From positions 6,076,001 to 6,140,000 of the forward strand of contig OZ024935.1 in the NCBI GenBank assembly GCA_964017235.1: a DNA stretch of 64,000 bases, in the 5' to 3' direction. The notes under the pieces were generated by a model, which was given only the letters and a program-made list of their open reading frames with translations, was not told where the DNA came from and did not search any database. This document shows positions 33,101-44,149 of the stretch, one piece after another (positions within the stretch are counted from its first letter, which is position 1; each line of letters opens with the position of its first letter). A program made the translations under genes and the position numbers. This DNA is from Sabellastarte sp. h YS-2021. Taxonomy: Eukaryota > Annelida > Polychaeta > Sabellida > Sabellidae.

Positions 33101-34822
33101 GTGGATTATGTTTTGCTAAGTCTTGGGCTTAGAGTAAGATCTACTTTACAGTTGACTAAACTTTTTTGTAAACCAAGAGTTAAATATAACCTCTGTAAAT
33201 TATTTTCCACTTCAAACTTTGATATACCTGATAAAAACAGCATTATGCGAAAACAAAATGTTGAAGGATAAATGTCACCAGTAGAATATTTGGACTAAAC
33301 TTAACAATCACATTACATAAAAAGCTGCTGTGGTTAGTTCATAAACTTTGTCTTAGGTAAGTAACCCTTTGAGAAAACCATTTTCATCACAGACATAGTC
33401 CAGTCAAACTTTTACAGGTAAAATTGAAGTAGAATTTCCACAAGTCTAACCAAACTCAGGGTTGTCAGGAACCAAACCCAAAAATGGAACAGGGGTATCA
33501 GGGGCAATTCAATTTCTCATAGTTTTGTTGTTACTTAACCATTTCAGGTGATACATGCAGTTGCCCCGGCTTATGATCAGTATCTCAATAAAGATGAATG
33601 TATTGAGGGTTTGGAGAAGACCTTCCTGGCCTGCTTTCAACAAGCAGATGAACTTGGATGTGTGTCCTCAGCTGTCCCTCCTCTTAGTTCGGGTATGTGG
33701 GTGCAGTAATAAGATTTGGTTTCCACCACTGATAATAATTTTTTCAGTTTTTTGTAATTTTAATTTAGGATGGCAAAAGCTTGTCATGTCGAAAAGATGT
33801 AACATGTCAATTGGTTGCTTTGTCTCTCCAATTCATTCACTGTTTTCTTATGTGGAATTACATTTTTCATTTTATAGTATGATGTCTAGGATTTAATGAC
33901 AACAAACTTTTAAGCAACTAGCATAGCTGCTTTCAGGAGGAATTCCAATATGACTCAATATGACTCTGACTCTTAAGGTTTGACTTTTAAGGATGAATGA
34001 ATGTATATAAAAAGTGAATCAGAGGAATCTCACTAAATGGTACCCCAATTAATAATAACAGGCCTTAGGTTGTATGACTTTTGGTCTAAATATTTGACGA
34101 TATTATGAAAGCTGAAATTATGATAAATCACAGAGAAACTACAGCCAATATGATACTAAAATCCATTTATGCTTCTGAAATGTATTTTGAAAAGAAGGTA
34201 AGTTGATATTTCCTTGATGTGCGTGAAAGGTTTTTTTGAGGGGGTGAAGATTGTGAAAGAATGATTCTCAATTTTCTGAGTGAAGCAGTGGTGTCATTTT
34301 AAATTCAGACAACATTACAGCACACAGAATAATTTCTGCATACAAACCACTTACCATTTTCGGTAATGTTAACCAACAATGAAGTTAACCAACATTAAGT
34401 TGCTTTACAGTGGAAACGTAACTACAAATAAAACTCATCAATAATTCTAAATTAAGGCTATTCAAATTAAAAAGACAAAAAAAACTTTACAAGTTTGGCA
34501 TGAATTATATCTCTATTACTTTGTTTTTGAAAACGATGAACACACACTGGATAAGTAATATAATAGAATCTTCAATGATGCTTCATAAATTTTTCAATTC
34601 TGAAATGAATGCTACACTGTTCCAGGGATTGTTTTTGTACTTGCAGGCATCCATGCTGTACCAGGTAAAAATGTGGCAGACATAGCCTGCAGGACGGTGA
34701 ATGATTTCCTCACAAAGAATCCAGGCACCTGTCTGAAACATATCCGCTTTGTGGACATCAAGGATGATGTTTTGGCACTTTGCAGGCTACACCTGAGTAA
34801 AATGATGAACTCAATTGATTAA
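30120..34822 (+). CDS. Macro-domain protein (PARP9/PARP14-like macro domain), last four exons
   Basis: Exons 30120-30313, 30681-30811, 33548-33692 and 34647-34822 join in phase (1, 0, 1) at GT-AG sites and end at TAA. Together they encode about 214 residues of one macro domain, which binds ADP-ribose. Landmarks in order: GDITKLHVHAIVSASNHKL (strand and ADP-ribose-binding loop), GGISRVILLAGRETI, GDVCVTSAGNLPCKKVIHAV, PAYDQYLNKDECIEGLEKTF, VSSAVPPLSSGIHAVPG (second loop) and the C-terminal helix after IRFVDIKDD. The first loop has SASN, not the NAAN of hydrolytic MacroD proteins, and lacks the long Gly-Val-Asp loop. That is the form of the PARP9/14 binding modules, so binding without hydrolysis is the likely activity (inference). 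The first exon begins with a split codon, so upstream exons must exist; a weak acceptor (aaaaag) is used there. Introns hold LINE and MITE debris. Confidence 0.9.
31380..31700 (-). mobile_element. Probable LINE C-terminal scrap in a macro-gene intron
   Basis: On the minus strand the phrase STDGLRL-x-NSLSLRITPAP (about 31480-31420), after a basic region, resembles the G-LWNSLP-IR motif near the end of L2/CR1-group LINEs. It is interrupted by stops. Weak evidence; it could be chance similarity. Confidence 0.35.
31816..32241. mobile_element. Harbinger-like MITE in a macro-gene intron
   Basis: The left end ctggtcgtgtattcacaaag and right end ctttgtgaatacaggtccag are inverted repeats that continue into attcttagaatt. 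The interior is filled with palindromic ttcttagaaaaattctaag phrases. A second end-like phrase (ccaatacaggcccag, about 31988-32002) suggests two elements, one inside or beside the other. Termini of the form GG-CCTGTATTCACAAAG are common in PIF/Harbinger MITEs. The target duplication is not clear. Confidence 0.6.
32304..32498. mobile_element. Short MITE with GGGCCCAGTTTC ends
   Basis: The left end GGGCCCAGTTTCGCAAAGG pairs with the right end CTCAGTGAAACAGGCCC. A similar end (ggggccagtttcacaaacg) occurs alone at about 33010. Length is about 195 bp, with no frame. It lies in the second intron of the macro-domain gene. Confidence 0.5.
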
Positions 34823-37800
34823 TTACAGATTCAGTATCACACTTTGAACATATTCTACCACATTTCAATATGACTGGTAACTACCCAGTAAACATTCTTG
34901 AGTTTTTCAAATGTTTGAAAGGAAACCTGTTGAGAAGGTTAAAAAACGGGGGGCACGAAACCCATTTATAATAGAATGTTTTCATAAAAAATTTTATGTA
35001 AATCAATTATTAAAAACACTTAATCACAAATGTTAGAAAAACTTTACAAAAGAACATAATAATGTCTCAATAATAATATGGGTAGAAGTCAAATTCAATA
35101 TCTATTTAAGTTACTCACTTGTGAAAATATTATTTTATGTCTAAAATTATAAGATAGTGGCTTACAATTTATGCCCCCATTCAGTTTTTACTTTTAGGGA
35201 TAGCATAATGAATTTATGATGAATTTCATGATGAATGTTTGAAAAACATTTCCAGCATAACTTTCATTTTTTGAGCTATTTTATAAAAGTTTTAAAAACA
35301 TTTCCAGTAAAACCTAGTTTCTTGAGTTATTTTATAAATATTTTCAGCAAAAAATATTTTCACAGAAGGGGTTTTAGCTGAGATCAAGTTTATCAAATAA
35401 CCACAGTGGTTTTCTACATCATGTGACCTCTACTGAGGACATATTTTATCTCTGGTACAATGCTATTTTGCAATGAAAAACATTATAACCACAAAAAAAT
35501 GTTCAGAGGCTAGGGTGTTTTACATATTTATACCTTATTTCCAGCCATTTCAAATTCTAAAGTGGAGAAAAATTTATGGTAGCCATACTACAGCCTTTGT
35601 TTACAAAACTGTTAAGCAACTACCTCCCAGTTACAACATTTGAGCTAGTTGCTGCCCTAAAGCTGACAGTGGGACATTTTGTGAATTACATAATGTCTTA
35701 GCCCAGTGGCTCAAATAAAATGTTGCATAAATTTGCCAAAAAAAACAGTTTTGAGACCTTTCATAAAGTTTTACCTTTAAGGACCTCATGTGTACCTACT
35801 TTCTATTCAATTATTACAAGCATACAAGAAATCCATTATAAGCAAGTAATTTTTCTTATATGTCTAATATTAAATAGAACAAATCTTAATTTCATGAAAT
35901 GTTAATTTTTTAACTGGTTGCAAAATTTTCTGTCTAATTTAACCCCAACAGTGGGCCTTTTATTTACTTTTAAATTGTTTCTTATTTTGTCTGACAGAAA
36001 TGATACAACATGAAAAATATCTGAGTGGTGCATCTTTGTATCTTCTACCATATTGCTGGTAAATTTGCAACACAGTGTACCATTTGCCCATCACTCAACA
36101 TAAGTCTTCAACACTTATTCTTGCATTTCCTTCTTGCTTCAAAACTTACCTTTTTAACAATTTCGCTGTAACATTATTATAAACATGTTTTATGGTGTGG
36201 TAATGAGACATCTCTATCCCTGAATATTCTTTGAATTTTGCCATTTATTGTCCTGTCTTTGATTTCACTTTCAAAGAAAAACATGTATAAAGTATGTTAA
36301 CTAGAGTCGATACTCTATTAGTTTCAGTAGTCTTATTTTTATTGTTAGAACAACTATTCATTGATGTGTGTAACCTGTAATTTTACAAAACTACAATGTG
36401 CTTATTTTATGGTAAACATTTCATGAATTTGTGTCAGCAATGTATTAGATTTTTATTGACACTGTTAAACAGATTTGGAAATATAATGACTGCTTAATAT
36501 TTCTATTTTATTTGTATAGTCCAGACCATTTTTGTGCTACTCAGAAATTTTTGTTTATAACTATTTGTTTTTGTCTCTAAGGTGCAAATGAGAGATTCAA
36601 TTGTTTTATTGTTCAGTTGGTTTTATCATAAAGATTAGTTTTGTGTAACTGAGTCATTTGGTTTTATATCTGGTTTTATTGCCAATAATAGTTCAGTATA
36701 ACTGCAAGATTTGTATTTATATTTAGTATTATTGCCTATATAGGTTTTGTGTATCTCAGCCATTTTCTTATATACTTCTGCATAATTCAGTAATTTAGTT
36801 CTATGATTGGTCACCTGGTGTAGCTTTGCATTGATGAATGGCTTGTAACCATAGTCGTCTAGTTCTAGCTGTTCTGTTTTCTTGAGTTACTAATGTTTAT
36901 ACATGTTTATGTTTTGACAATTTTCAGACTGAAAGTCAATATTGATATTTTAGATTGTTTTAAAACCACTATTTTCACAAATATTTTTTCCTGAGTACCT
37001 ACAGACAGATATTTCCAAAAACTATTTATGTCAGTTGTCAATTTGGCTTCCATCACCAAATTACTTGGGATGGTCGATTCCATGAACACATGGGTCTTGC
37101 TGATGACAAGCAGCTCTTGGTAATTGTTCTATATAATATGTTTTGTGCCAAGTTAAAGCAGGTGCCAAATTATGGTGGGGAATAGTATGCATTACTGAAA
37201 AGGTTAAGTTTCATACACATGTAAGCAAATGTTACTGAAGAAAACCAATCTCTTAAAGAACCAGATCTAAGAATTCTAAGAGTTTACATCAATGCTTGAT
37301 AGCCAAACGTTTATAAATCTACATTAAGGAGTGTGTTATGTTTAATAAATTGATGATGTGTGTGCTTGTGTTGTTACATACACCGCAGATGTTATTATTT
37401 GATTCTGTTTGTAAACAACATTACAAATAAAATTACTGCACACATTTGCATCAAATTTTCAATGCTGTTGGGTTTTAATCTAATATATATCTGATTTAAT
37501 TTTGTGAATAATCAAAACCCTTTTCTGGATCCAAGAATTTTTATAACTGCATTCATAAGCAAAGGTAGATATATTGGACATTGGCGGAGGTATCCAGTCT
37601 AAGAGTGCTCTTGTTATAATATAAAACACAAAAAGTAGAAATAGGAAGGAAAAGGGCTATCGTACCCTATCCCCTCTTCTAAGTGGATTGTGGACCTTTC
37701 CATCAGTTGATTATTGACAGTTGGTTACTGATTTGAAATGTTAAATGGCCATATGCAGATGATACTTCAGAAAATTCAATCTGCTAAAATAGTTTTGGTA

Positions 37801-38850
37801 TAGTTACAGCTCATGGGCAAGGACAATAGCAGTTACAGGTTGCATTCAAAATGTAGGAACGACTTTCTAACTTGTGGTAATGAGTTGTTAACTTGTGGTA
37901 ATGAGTTGTTAACTTGTCATAATGAGTTGCTAACTCGTGGCCACAACTTCTTATCTTGTGGAAAAGAGATTTAAAAATGCTAAGAAAACAGTTCTATGTC
38001 CCTTCCTGGACTGCCTGCAAAGCACTCCAGCTCAGCACTACTTAGTCTTCTTACCCTTGTGTATATGGCTGAGAAAACAAGAAGGCTTCTGAAATTCCTA
38101 AATCTATAAATACATCATCATTGCAGAGTACAGAGACAGAGAAATTCCAGTATCATTGTATGGTTTAAAAAACACTCAGCACAGAACTTCATATATCTCA
38201 CTTATTACTGCATGGATTTTGATCAAACAAAAACGAGAAAAAACAGTGTAAAAGCTTCTTTCCAATGACATTACAATATTCTGGTAGGTAAACTGCTTAT
38301 TATGAGGAATTGACAGTTGTTTACGGGGAAAAAACATTCAGATAGAAAAAGAAAGCAGATGGGATTAATATAATATTTATTGTACTAAAACTTACTTTTA
38401 AAATAACATTCTGGGGTGGGACATAATCTGTTTGGAAATAAAATTTGATTTTCTAGCTGTAACCCCTTCCAAGTCTTGAATGAAAATGGAAGAGTGTACA
38501 CAGATTTTTTGCCTCAAATTGAAAAGGGCCTATAGAATAACAGTTGACAAAAGGCAAAGCCCAAAAGCCCAACATTAAGGTGACCCCAAAGGAATGAACC
38601 CGCATGCAACATGATGCCTGCCAGTACATTACCCTCGGGTCACAGCAAGCAAAGATAGCAATGGGATTAATATAATATTTATTCTACTAAAAGTTACTTG
38701 TAAAATAACATTGATAACAGTAATACAGCAATTAATATAATAAATGCTCTGATAATTTACATGTAATACTGTCATTACTCTGACCTCAATAGGTTACACA
38801 ATAACACAAACCAAGGTCACTGGCGAATCCAAATAATTGAGGCAGATCCC
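34823..38850. other. Long AT-rich stretch without a gene
   Basis: An ATTAAA at about 35008 could serve the macro-domain gene as a poly(A) signal. At 34884-34895 stands CCCAGTAAACAT, the terminus of the 607-bp MITE, without a visible partner. A 21-bp minisatellite lies at 37869-37973. A 52-bp phrase (gggattaatataatatttat and onward) occurs twice, at 38359-38410 and 38661-38712, close to the end of the DIRS-like element. No frame here is convincing. Confidence 0.45.
37869..37973. repeat. 21-bp minisatellite, five units
   Basis: The unit aacttgtggtaatgagttgtt is seen twice exactly (37869, 37890) and three times with changes (37911, 37932, 37953). The fourth copy, aactcgtggccacaact, suggests a palindromic ancestral phrase. 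Confidence 0.9.
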
Positions 38851-38989
38851 CCCTCCCCAAGCTTAATAATTATAAAACATTATGCAAAGCCATGACACTA
38901 AGCAGCTAAGAGAAGGGGTCACCAGTGATCCCGGATGTCAGGCCAATGACTTTTATGACCCAAGGCCATGCAATGGCCAGAAAGGTCAA

Positions 38990-41560
38990 ATTGAAAAGGT
39001 AAATCTAAGTAAAGTGACTTGTCAGAGAGGTGAAAAGCCCACCAAACAGCCAAACTGTAAAAGTATGTGCTGTTGGAAGGTGTGAGAAACAGAAGAAGTT
39101 GTATGGGCATTTTGAATGTATGCCCATATAGCATTGGATTTCCAGGTACCATGTTGCATAATCTGGTTCAAACGGACCCCATGATGGAAAGCCCAGGTGT
39201 CTCCAGAACGCCAAAAGTCATGGAATATTAATTCTGGTGAAAGCTGAAGAATGTGTGACAAATTGGTCAAAAATCTACGAGCCACTGAATCTGTCAGAGG
39301 AACCAGACCATGGCGCCTAGAAATCCGAAAGACAGGTTGGTTAACAGAACCTGGTTATGATTGAAAAAGCATGTGCAAGGATGTTACTGGAAAGAGTGGT
39401 GAGTTTTTTAACTAGGGGATAGGAACAGTCTTAATATCAGTCCTAGATTGTGAGGTCTTAGACCACTTGATCAATAATGTTGCACCTTCATTTGTAAACA
39501 AAGCATCTCTTCTGGCTAACTGTCTGGTTGAATCAAAAGAACCAACTGTGTGTGGCAACAGATTGGACAGCCTATGAAAGGAGAAGTATGCAACCAGTAA
39601 CAAGGTTTTCTAAACTAATGGATCTTGAAAAACATTGTATAATGAGACCAATGAGGTCAGAAGGGCAATGTCTATGTACGTATGATTTTTGGCTGCAAAG
39701 GCCTGTTAATTTTAATGAACTTGTAAAAGTACTGTAGTTGTTGATGTCAAAAAGGAGAGGTATCCATATTATGTACTATGAATTGGGCCTTAGCACCTGC
39801 CAAATAATTATGAATATTGGCAGGCGAAAATTGTTTTGATATAAATATTACATAAAGGCCATCAAACAAGAATGATTTACCTGAAAAATGGACAGCCCAG
39901 CTGCCACCAAAAGCGCTCATATGTTCTTCTAGTCGCTGGTCTAAAGGCAGAAGCCAACCTAACACAGGCACTGGTGGCAAACTGGGCTGCAGGCAATGGT
40001 AAATCTGAAAATAGAAAGCATATACAAAGGTTAAGTTTAGTTAAATCAATGTGTGTGTTAATCCATATAAAATCAGGCAGATATTGGCTAAGCTTATTTT
40101 CAGGGTTAATAGTGGTAACCCACCTAGATATATAACAAATCAGCTGTAGGATTATCTTTGCCTGGTACATGGATGACCACGATTTCTATATTGACAATGG
40201 CAGTTATAAACCAAACATTTCTGGCACAAGTGGCCAAGAAAGAATCTTTGGTTTTGCCAGTCTTCAATACTTCAACTACAGCCTGATTGTCGCAACATAT
40301 CATAACTTTTTGGTTCTCCCAAAGTTGAGACCAAATTTTAAGGGCAACCACAACATTAAGCATTTCCAACTGTGTGATATGCAATTGTTGGAATTGTATG
40401 CCTAAGGGAAGTGCATAGACTAAGGGTCCAAAAACACTCTCCCCAATCCTGACAAAGAGGCATCCAGGTGAACCTGGAAATCAACTGGCTTGTTGTCAAA
40501 GAAAGTGACCCCATTATATTGTTTCAGGAAAACATGGAACCAAATTAATTCACAATGACATTTTTGTGGAAGTTTGATTGTAGAAGTATTATGGCTGTCT
40601 TCAAATACCTGTAACATTCTGTTTAAGAAAATTCTTGCAGGTCTTACACATTTAGTGATATAAAGTAGAGAACCCAGCAAAGATTGCAACTGCCTTTTAG
40701 TACAGGTGGATTTAGAAGTCCATTGTGTACACATATTTTGAATTTCTTGCAACTTTTCAGAAGGAATTGATATACTCCTTATAATGGTACTTACTTCTAT
40801 ATCTTAGCAAGTGACCCGAGTATCTGAAGGAATTAATTTGCTATGGCTTATCTGCAACCCAGATCTTGCAAGAGAAATATCAAAAACTGATAAGACTGAT
40901 GTATTTTTGAAGGTAATCCTACATATATATAAGAACGTTAATGTAGAGCATGAGGGTATTATGACCATGCTGTTTCATAATGTATCTTATAACGTCACTG
41001 CATTTCTCAAAAAATCCGGATCCGAGATGAAATCCGAACAGCATAGCTCCGTCTAGATATGTATGTTTGTGATGTAACCCTAGCAGATCAAGTCATCCGG
41101 GTCAATACGTACATGTCTGAAAGGTCTACTGATATCCACCTTGTACAACAATGCCCCAGGACCAATAGTTTTAACTTTTTCAATAATATAATCAATAGAT
41201 GGATACTATAAATGAAAATAGTCCAAATATTTACATTTTTGAATGGCATCATTTACAGAAAAACCTTTAGGCCAACTGAGGTTCTTCATTGTATGGTGGT
41301 TAGTGAAATTCTTCTTTTCCCTAGTCATTAAAGGGGTGACAAGTCTAGATCTGGGAAAGGGCTATAGAGGGCCCCATGTTCGAGTTCTTCTTGAACATAT
41401 GCCATCAACATGGGTTTTATGATTTAAAGCTGAAGCCTGATTGATATTTGATGAAGAAAGGGGACATTTTCTATCAAATCTAAAGGAAACCCATGTTGTA
41501 TGAGATCTGGGAGTTGTTTGTCCATATAACCAGTGAAGGAGTGTCACCACCTACTTATAT
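38990..41560 (-). mobile_element. DIRS-like retroelement: RT, RNase H, tyrosine recombinase
   Basis: Read downward on the minus strand, the first block (41550-40810) is the reverse transcriptase: FTGYMDKQLPDLIQHGFPLD, MTREKKNFTNHHTMKNLSWP, then IGPGALLYKVDISRPFRHVR and FEKCSDVIRYIMKQHGH. RNase H follows (40752-40124): CTKRQLQSLLGSLLYITKCV and LEMLNVVVALKIWSQLWENQ up to VIHVPGKDNPTADL. Then comes the tyrosine recombinase: SAFRPATRRTYERFWWQLGC (about 39950), FHRLSNLLPHTVGSFD and LIKWSKTSQ (39600-39420), and HDFWRSGDTWAFHHGVRL with HGTWKSNAIWAYIQ (39220-39110). The WxSGxTWAF...GTWKS...YI tail carries the recombinase active-site pattern. DIRS elements integrate with this recombinase instead of an integrase. 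Several frameshifts and stops; non-functional. Confidence 0.88.
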
Positions 41561-42150
41561 TCAACTGAGTTTGAACTGGGATTCTACAATTTAAAACAAT
41601 TTTACAATTTGGCACCCCACTTTGCCAGATTTGGTCAATTTTTTTCAAAATACACACGTTAATGAGGTGACAGATAAAGACATGGAGGAGCCTGTCAAAG
41701 TGAGAGACTCATGGTTACTACAAAATAGATAGAAATTACTGGCCAACAAGTTTCATAATTTTAATAACCCCCAAAATATATTTCTCCAAGAGGAAGGTTT
41801 AACCCTTTTCTGACAAAAAATGTTGTCACAAATAAATTTAAACAAAAATATTTTTGTTGAAAAGTGGGAACAGTGGAAATGTTTAGTTGCTAACTATTTA
41901 TAGCTTTTAGGTCATTGCAGGTAAAGGTTGTACAGGAGGTATAATATATGTCTCTATATTTTTTCTTTGTTTCTATTACTATTAGATGTATAACAGGTCA
42001 CTGTATATGTTTCTAGAACTGTATGTAACACTATGTATATGTATAATTTACATAAAATAGAAAGTAAAAAACTTACTACATAACATGTTTCCTTTAGCAT
42101 AGTTAATTTAAACTTATCTTAAATGTCCTTGCATCCACCAGATTGCTATT
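41561..42150. other. No gene seen
   Basis: AT-rich sequence between the 5' side of the DIRS-like element and the 3' side of the minus-strand LINE. It may hold the DIRS terminal repeat, but no partner sequence was found. Confidence 0.35.
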
Positions 42151-42154
42151 AATG

Positions 42155-44110
42155 TTATTTGAAAGTATCAACTAAGGATAATGTTTTACCATTAATGTAT
42201 ACTTCAGGGAGTTGAGTCTTGCAGTGTCTGTCAAATTTACTTAAGGCTGTCATGTATACAGTTTTGTTTTCATTAAATGTAAGAATTAGCTTATTACCCA
42301 TATATAGAGAACAATTTGCCAGTTCATGTAAGTTTTCTGCTGAAGGGTAGAACAAAATAATGTCATCAGCATACATAAGATGATTCATGCATGTTCTTTT
42401 CAAAGAACAGCCTATAATTCTACGATTTAGCTTTTCACTTATTTCATTCACATAAATATTGAAGAAGAGGGGACAGAGTATTCCATCCTTTCTAACATAA
42501 TTTATGGTCATCGAACACACACTTCATTACCAGAGAGCCAGATAAACAAAATTCATAAGATGAAGAGAGGGATACCCTTTTGTGCAGAATGTGAACCAAT
42601 GTACTATAGTTCACTATGTTGAAAGCTTTGGAGGCATCCATAAAAGCAATGAAAGATTTAGATCTGTGCTTATACATAAAGTTCAATATTTCTTTTGGAA
42701 GAAAAATGTATAATTCTGTGGATTTATTTATTTGTTGCTTTTACGTCGCATTCAACAGTCAGGGTCATATTGCGACGGGTAGTTTACGGGTGGAGGAAAC
42801 CAGTGCATACTGCACTGTAAACCACCAGGCATCGGCAAGTAACTACCAACTTTCCAACATGAAGCGCCCGGCCCGAGATTCGAACCGGCGGCCTCAGAGG
42901 TTGGAGGCAAGAACTCTAACCGCTACACCACCGAGCCCCCCTTATAATTCTGTGGAATGGCCATGTTTAAATCTGAATCGATTAGGGTGACATAAAGTTT
43001 ATCCTAAAGTCTTTTGAATGCAATCATTTCAAATATTTTGGATGCAGTCCGGTTTAGTCCAATTGGTCCGAAGTAACTTTTGGCAGATACATCACCAGAT
43101 CTGTCCTTCGCAATATATGTAATACACTTTCATTGTATAAGAAGATAGAACTTATGGCTAAGCAGTGAGGTGAATAGTAATGCTAAACAGAAATTAACTC
43201 TGTTGCTACTATATTGATAATGCTCTCTTGTTAATTTATCAAGTCCAGGAGACTTTCTTAAAAGTAGATCCTTGATAGCTGTTTTTGACTTCATCCCCTG
43301 TAACAGGGGCTATATCTGTATGACTGAAATCACCAAAGACTTTTGAATTATAGTCAGCTGGAGGGATATTATTAAAGATTGAGTTAAAATGGGTCTTCCA
43401 CATGTTCCCAATATTAACATTTCCACAAGTAATGTCTAATGAATTAGGCAGGGGAATTTTACTGGTTGATACCTTCTTCACATAGTTCCACAAGCTCTTT
43501 CTGGATCTTTCGCTTAACAATATTATAGCCATGGTGTCAGCTTTACTTTGTGTCTGAACTTTCTTGCAAGCTCTGAAACAATACTTTAAGTGGATCTTGT
43601 TCTCCTCATGACAGCAGCTGAAGGACCATTTGCGGGACATCCAAATTGATGTCAGAGGTGGAAAGCCTCTCTAGCAGCATCATGACTGCTTCTAACATAT
43701 TTATTGCAGCTGGGGATTATCTTGCGAGACTTATGTGTGTAACGTTGGTGCTCAAGAATGCATTCAGAGATATTCATAAGGGAAAGATTAAGATTGTTAT
43801 AATGTGTTTCTAATCCAGCAATATGATCAGCATTGTAAAATTTTATATTTTTGCATCTTACAGCATCAAGTGGTAAGTGTAAACTAATCAGACAAGGATC
43901 TGTTTCCATGGTATAATTATTGACAGATAACACTGAACACTTTCACATCCAAGTTTTAAATTATTCAGATAATTAATTCGTTCTATAGGATTATAACCTG
44001 CTGAAATATCAACTTGTAGTTTGAATTGTAATAAGTGGTTTTGCAGCTTAACTACACATGTAATGGGCAAGAAAAGCTTCTAGTGCATAGCATTTCTTTG
44101 TCTAGAAAAC
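42155..44110 (-). mobile_element. LINE reverse-transcriptase part (downstream of a nested DIRS)
   Basis: From 44070 downward: an endonuclease-end and linker region (frame 43933-43652, with HKSRKIIPSCNKYVRSSHDA and AAREAFHL), then KIHLKYCFRACKKVQTQSKA, KSLWNYVKKVS and NMWKTHFNSIFNNIPP (43640-43239). The polymerase follows: SFIAFMDASKAFNIVNYSTL (42660-42600), GILCPLFFNIYVNEISEKLN and NHLMYADDIILFYPSAENLH (42490-42320). The YADD site is present and the frame stays open to 42155. This is an APE-type LINE of a family different from the L2-like copies. Its ORF1 and the start of its endonuclease lie at 46800-48400. A SINE sits in the polymerase region. Confidence 0.8.
42723..42942 (-). mobile_element. 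tRNA-derived SINE, copy 3, inserted in a LINE
   Basis: On the minus strand the head has A box GGTGTAGCGGTTAGAG and B box CCGGTTCGAATC, both close to consensus. The shared body follows (tgcactggtttcctccaccc; actacccgtcgcaatatgac), then gcgacgtaaaagcaacaaat and aaataaat. A perfect 14-bp duplication, TATAATTCTGTGGA, flanks it (42709-42722 and 42943-42956). The head is the best preserved of the five copies, so this may be the youngest. Confidence 0.92.
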
Positions 44111-44149
44111 ATAAACTATCTCCACAATAAAGTTGTCAAGAAAAACTGA

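Noticed and set aside
30120-34822. Macro domain of viral origin
   Set aside because: Four exons with phased GT-AG introns and a PARP9/14-type loop argue for a host gene.
36907-37089. Minus-strand frame with NSFWKYL phrase
   Set aside because: It slightly resembles a LINE linker, but nothing upstream or downstream supports it.
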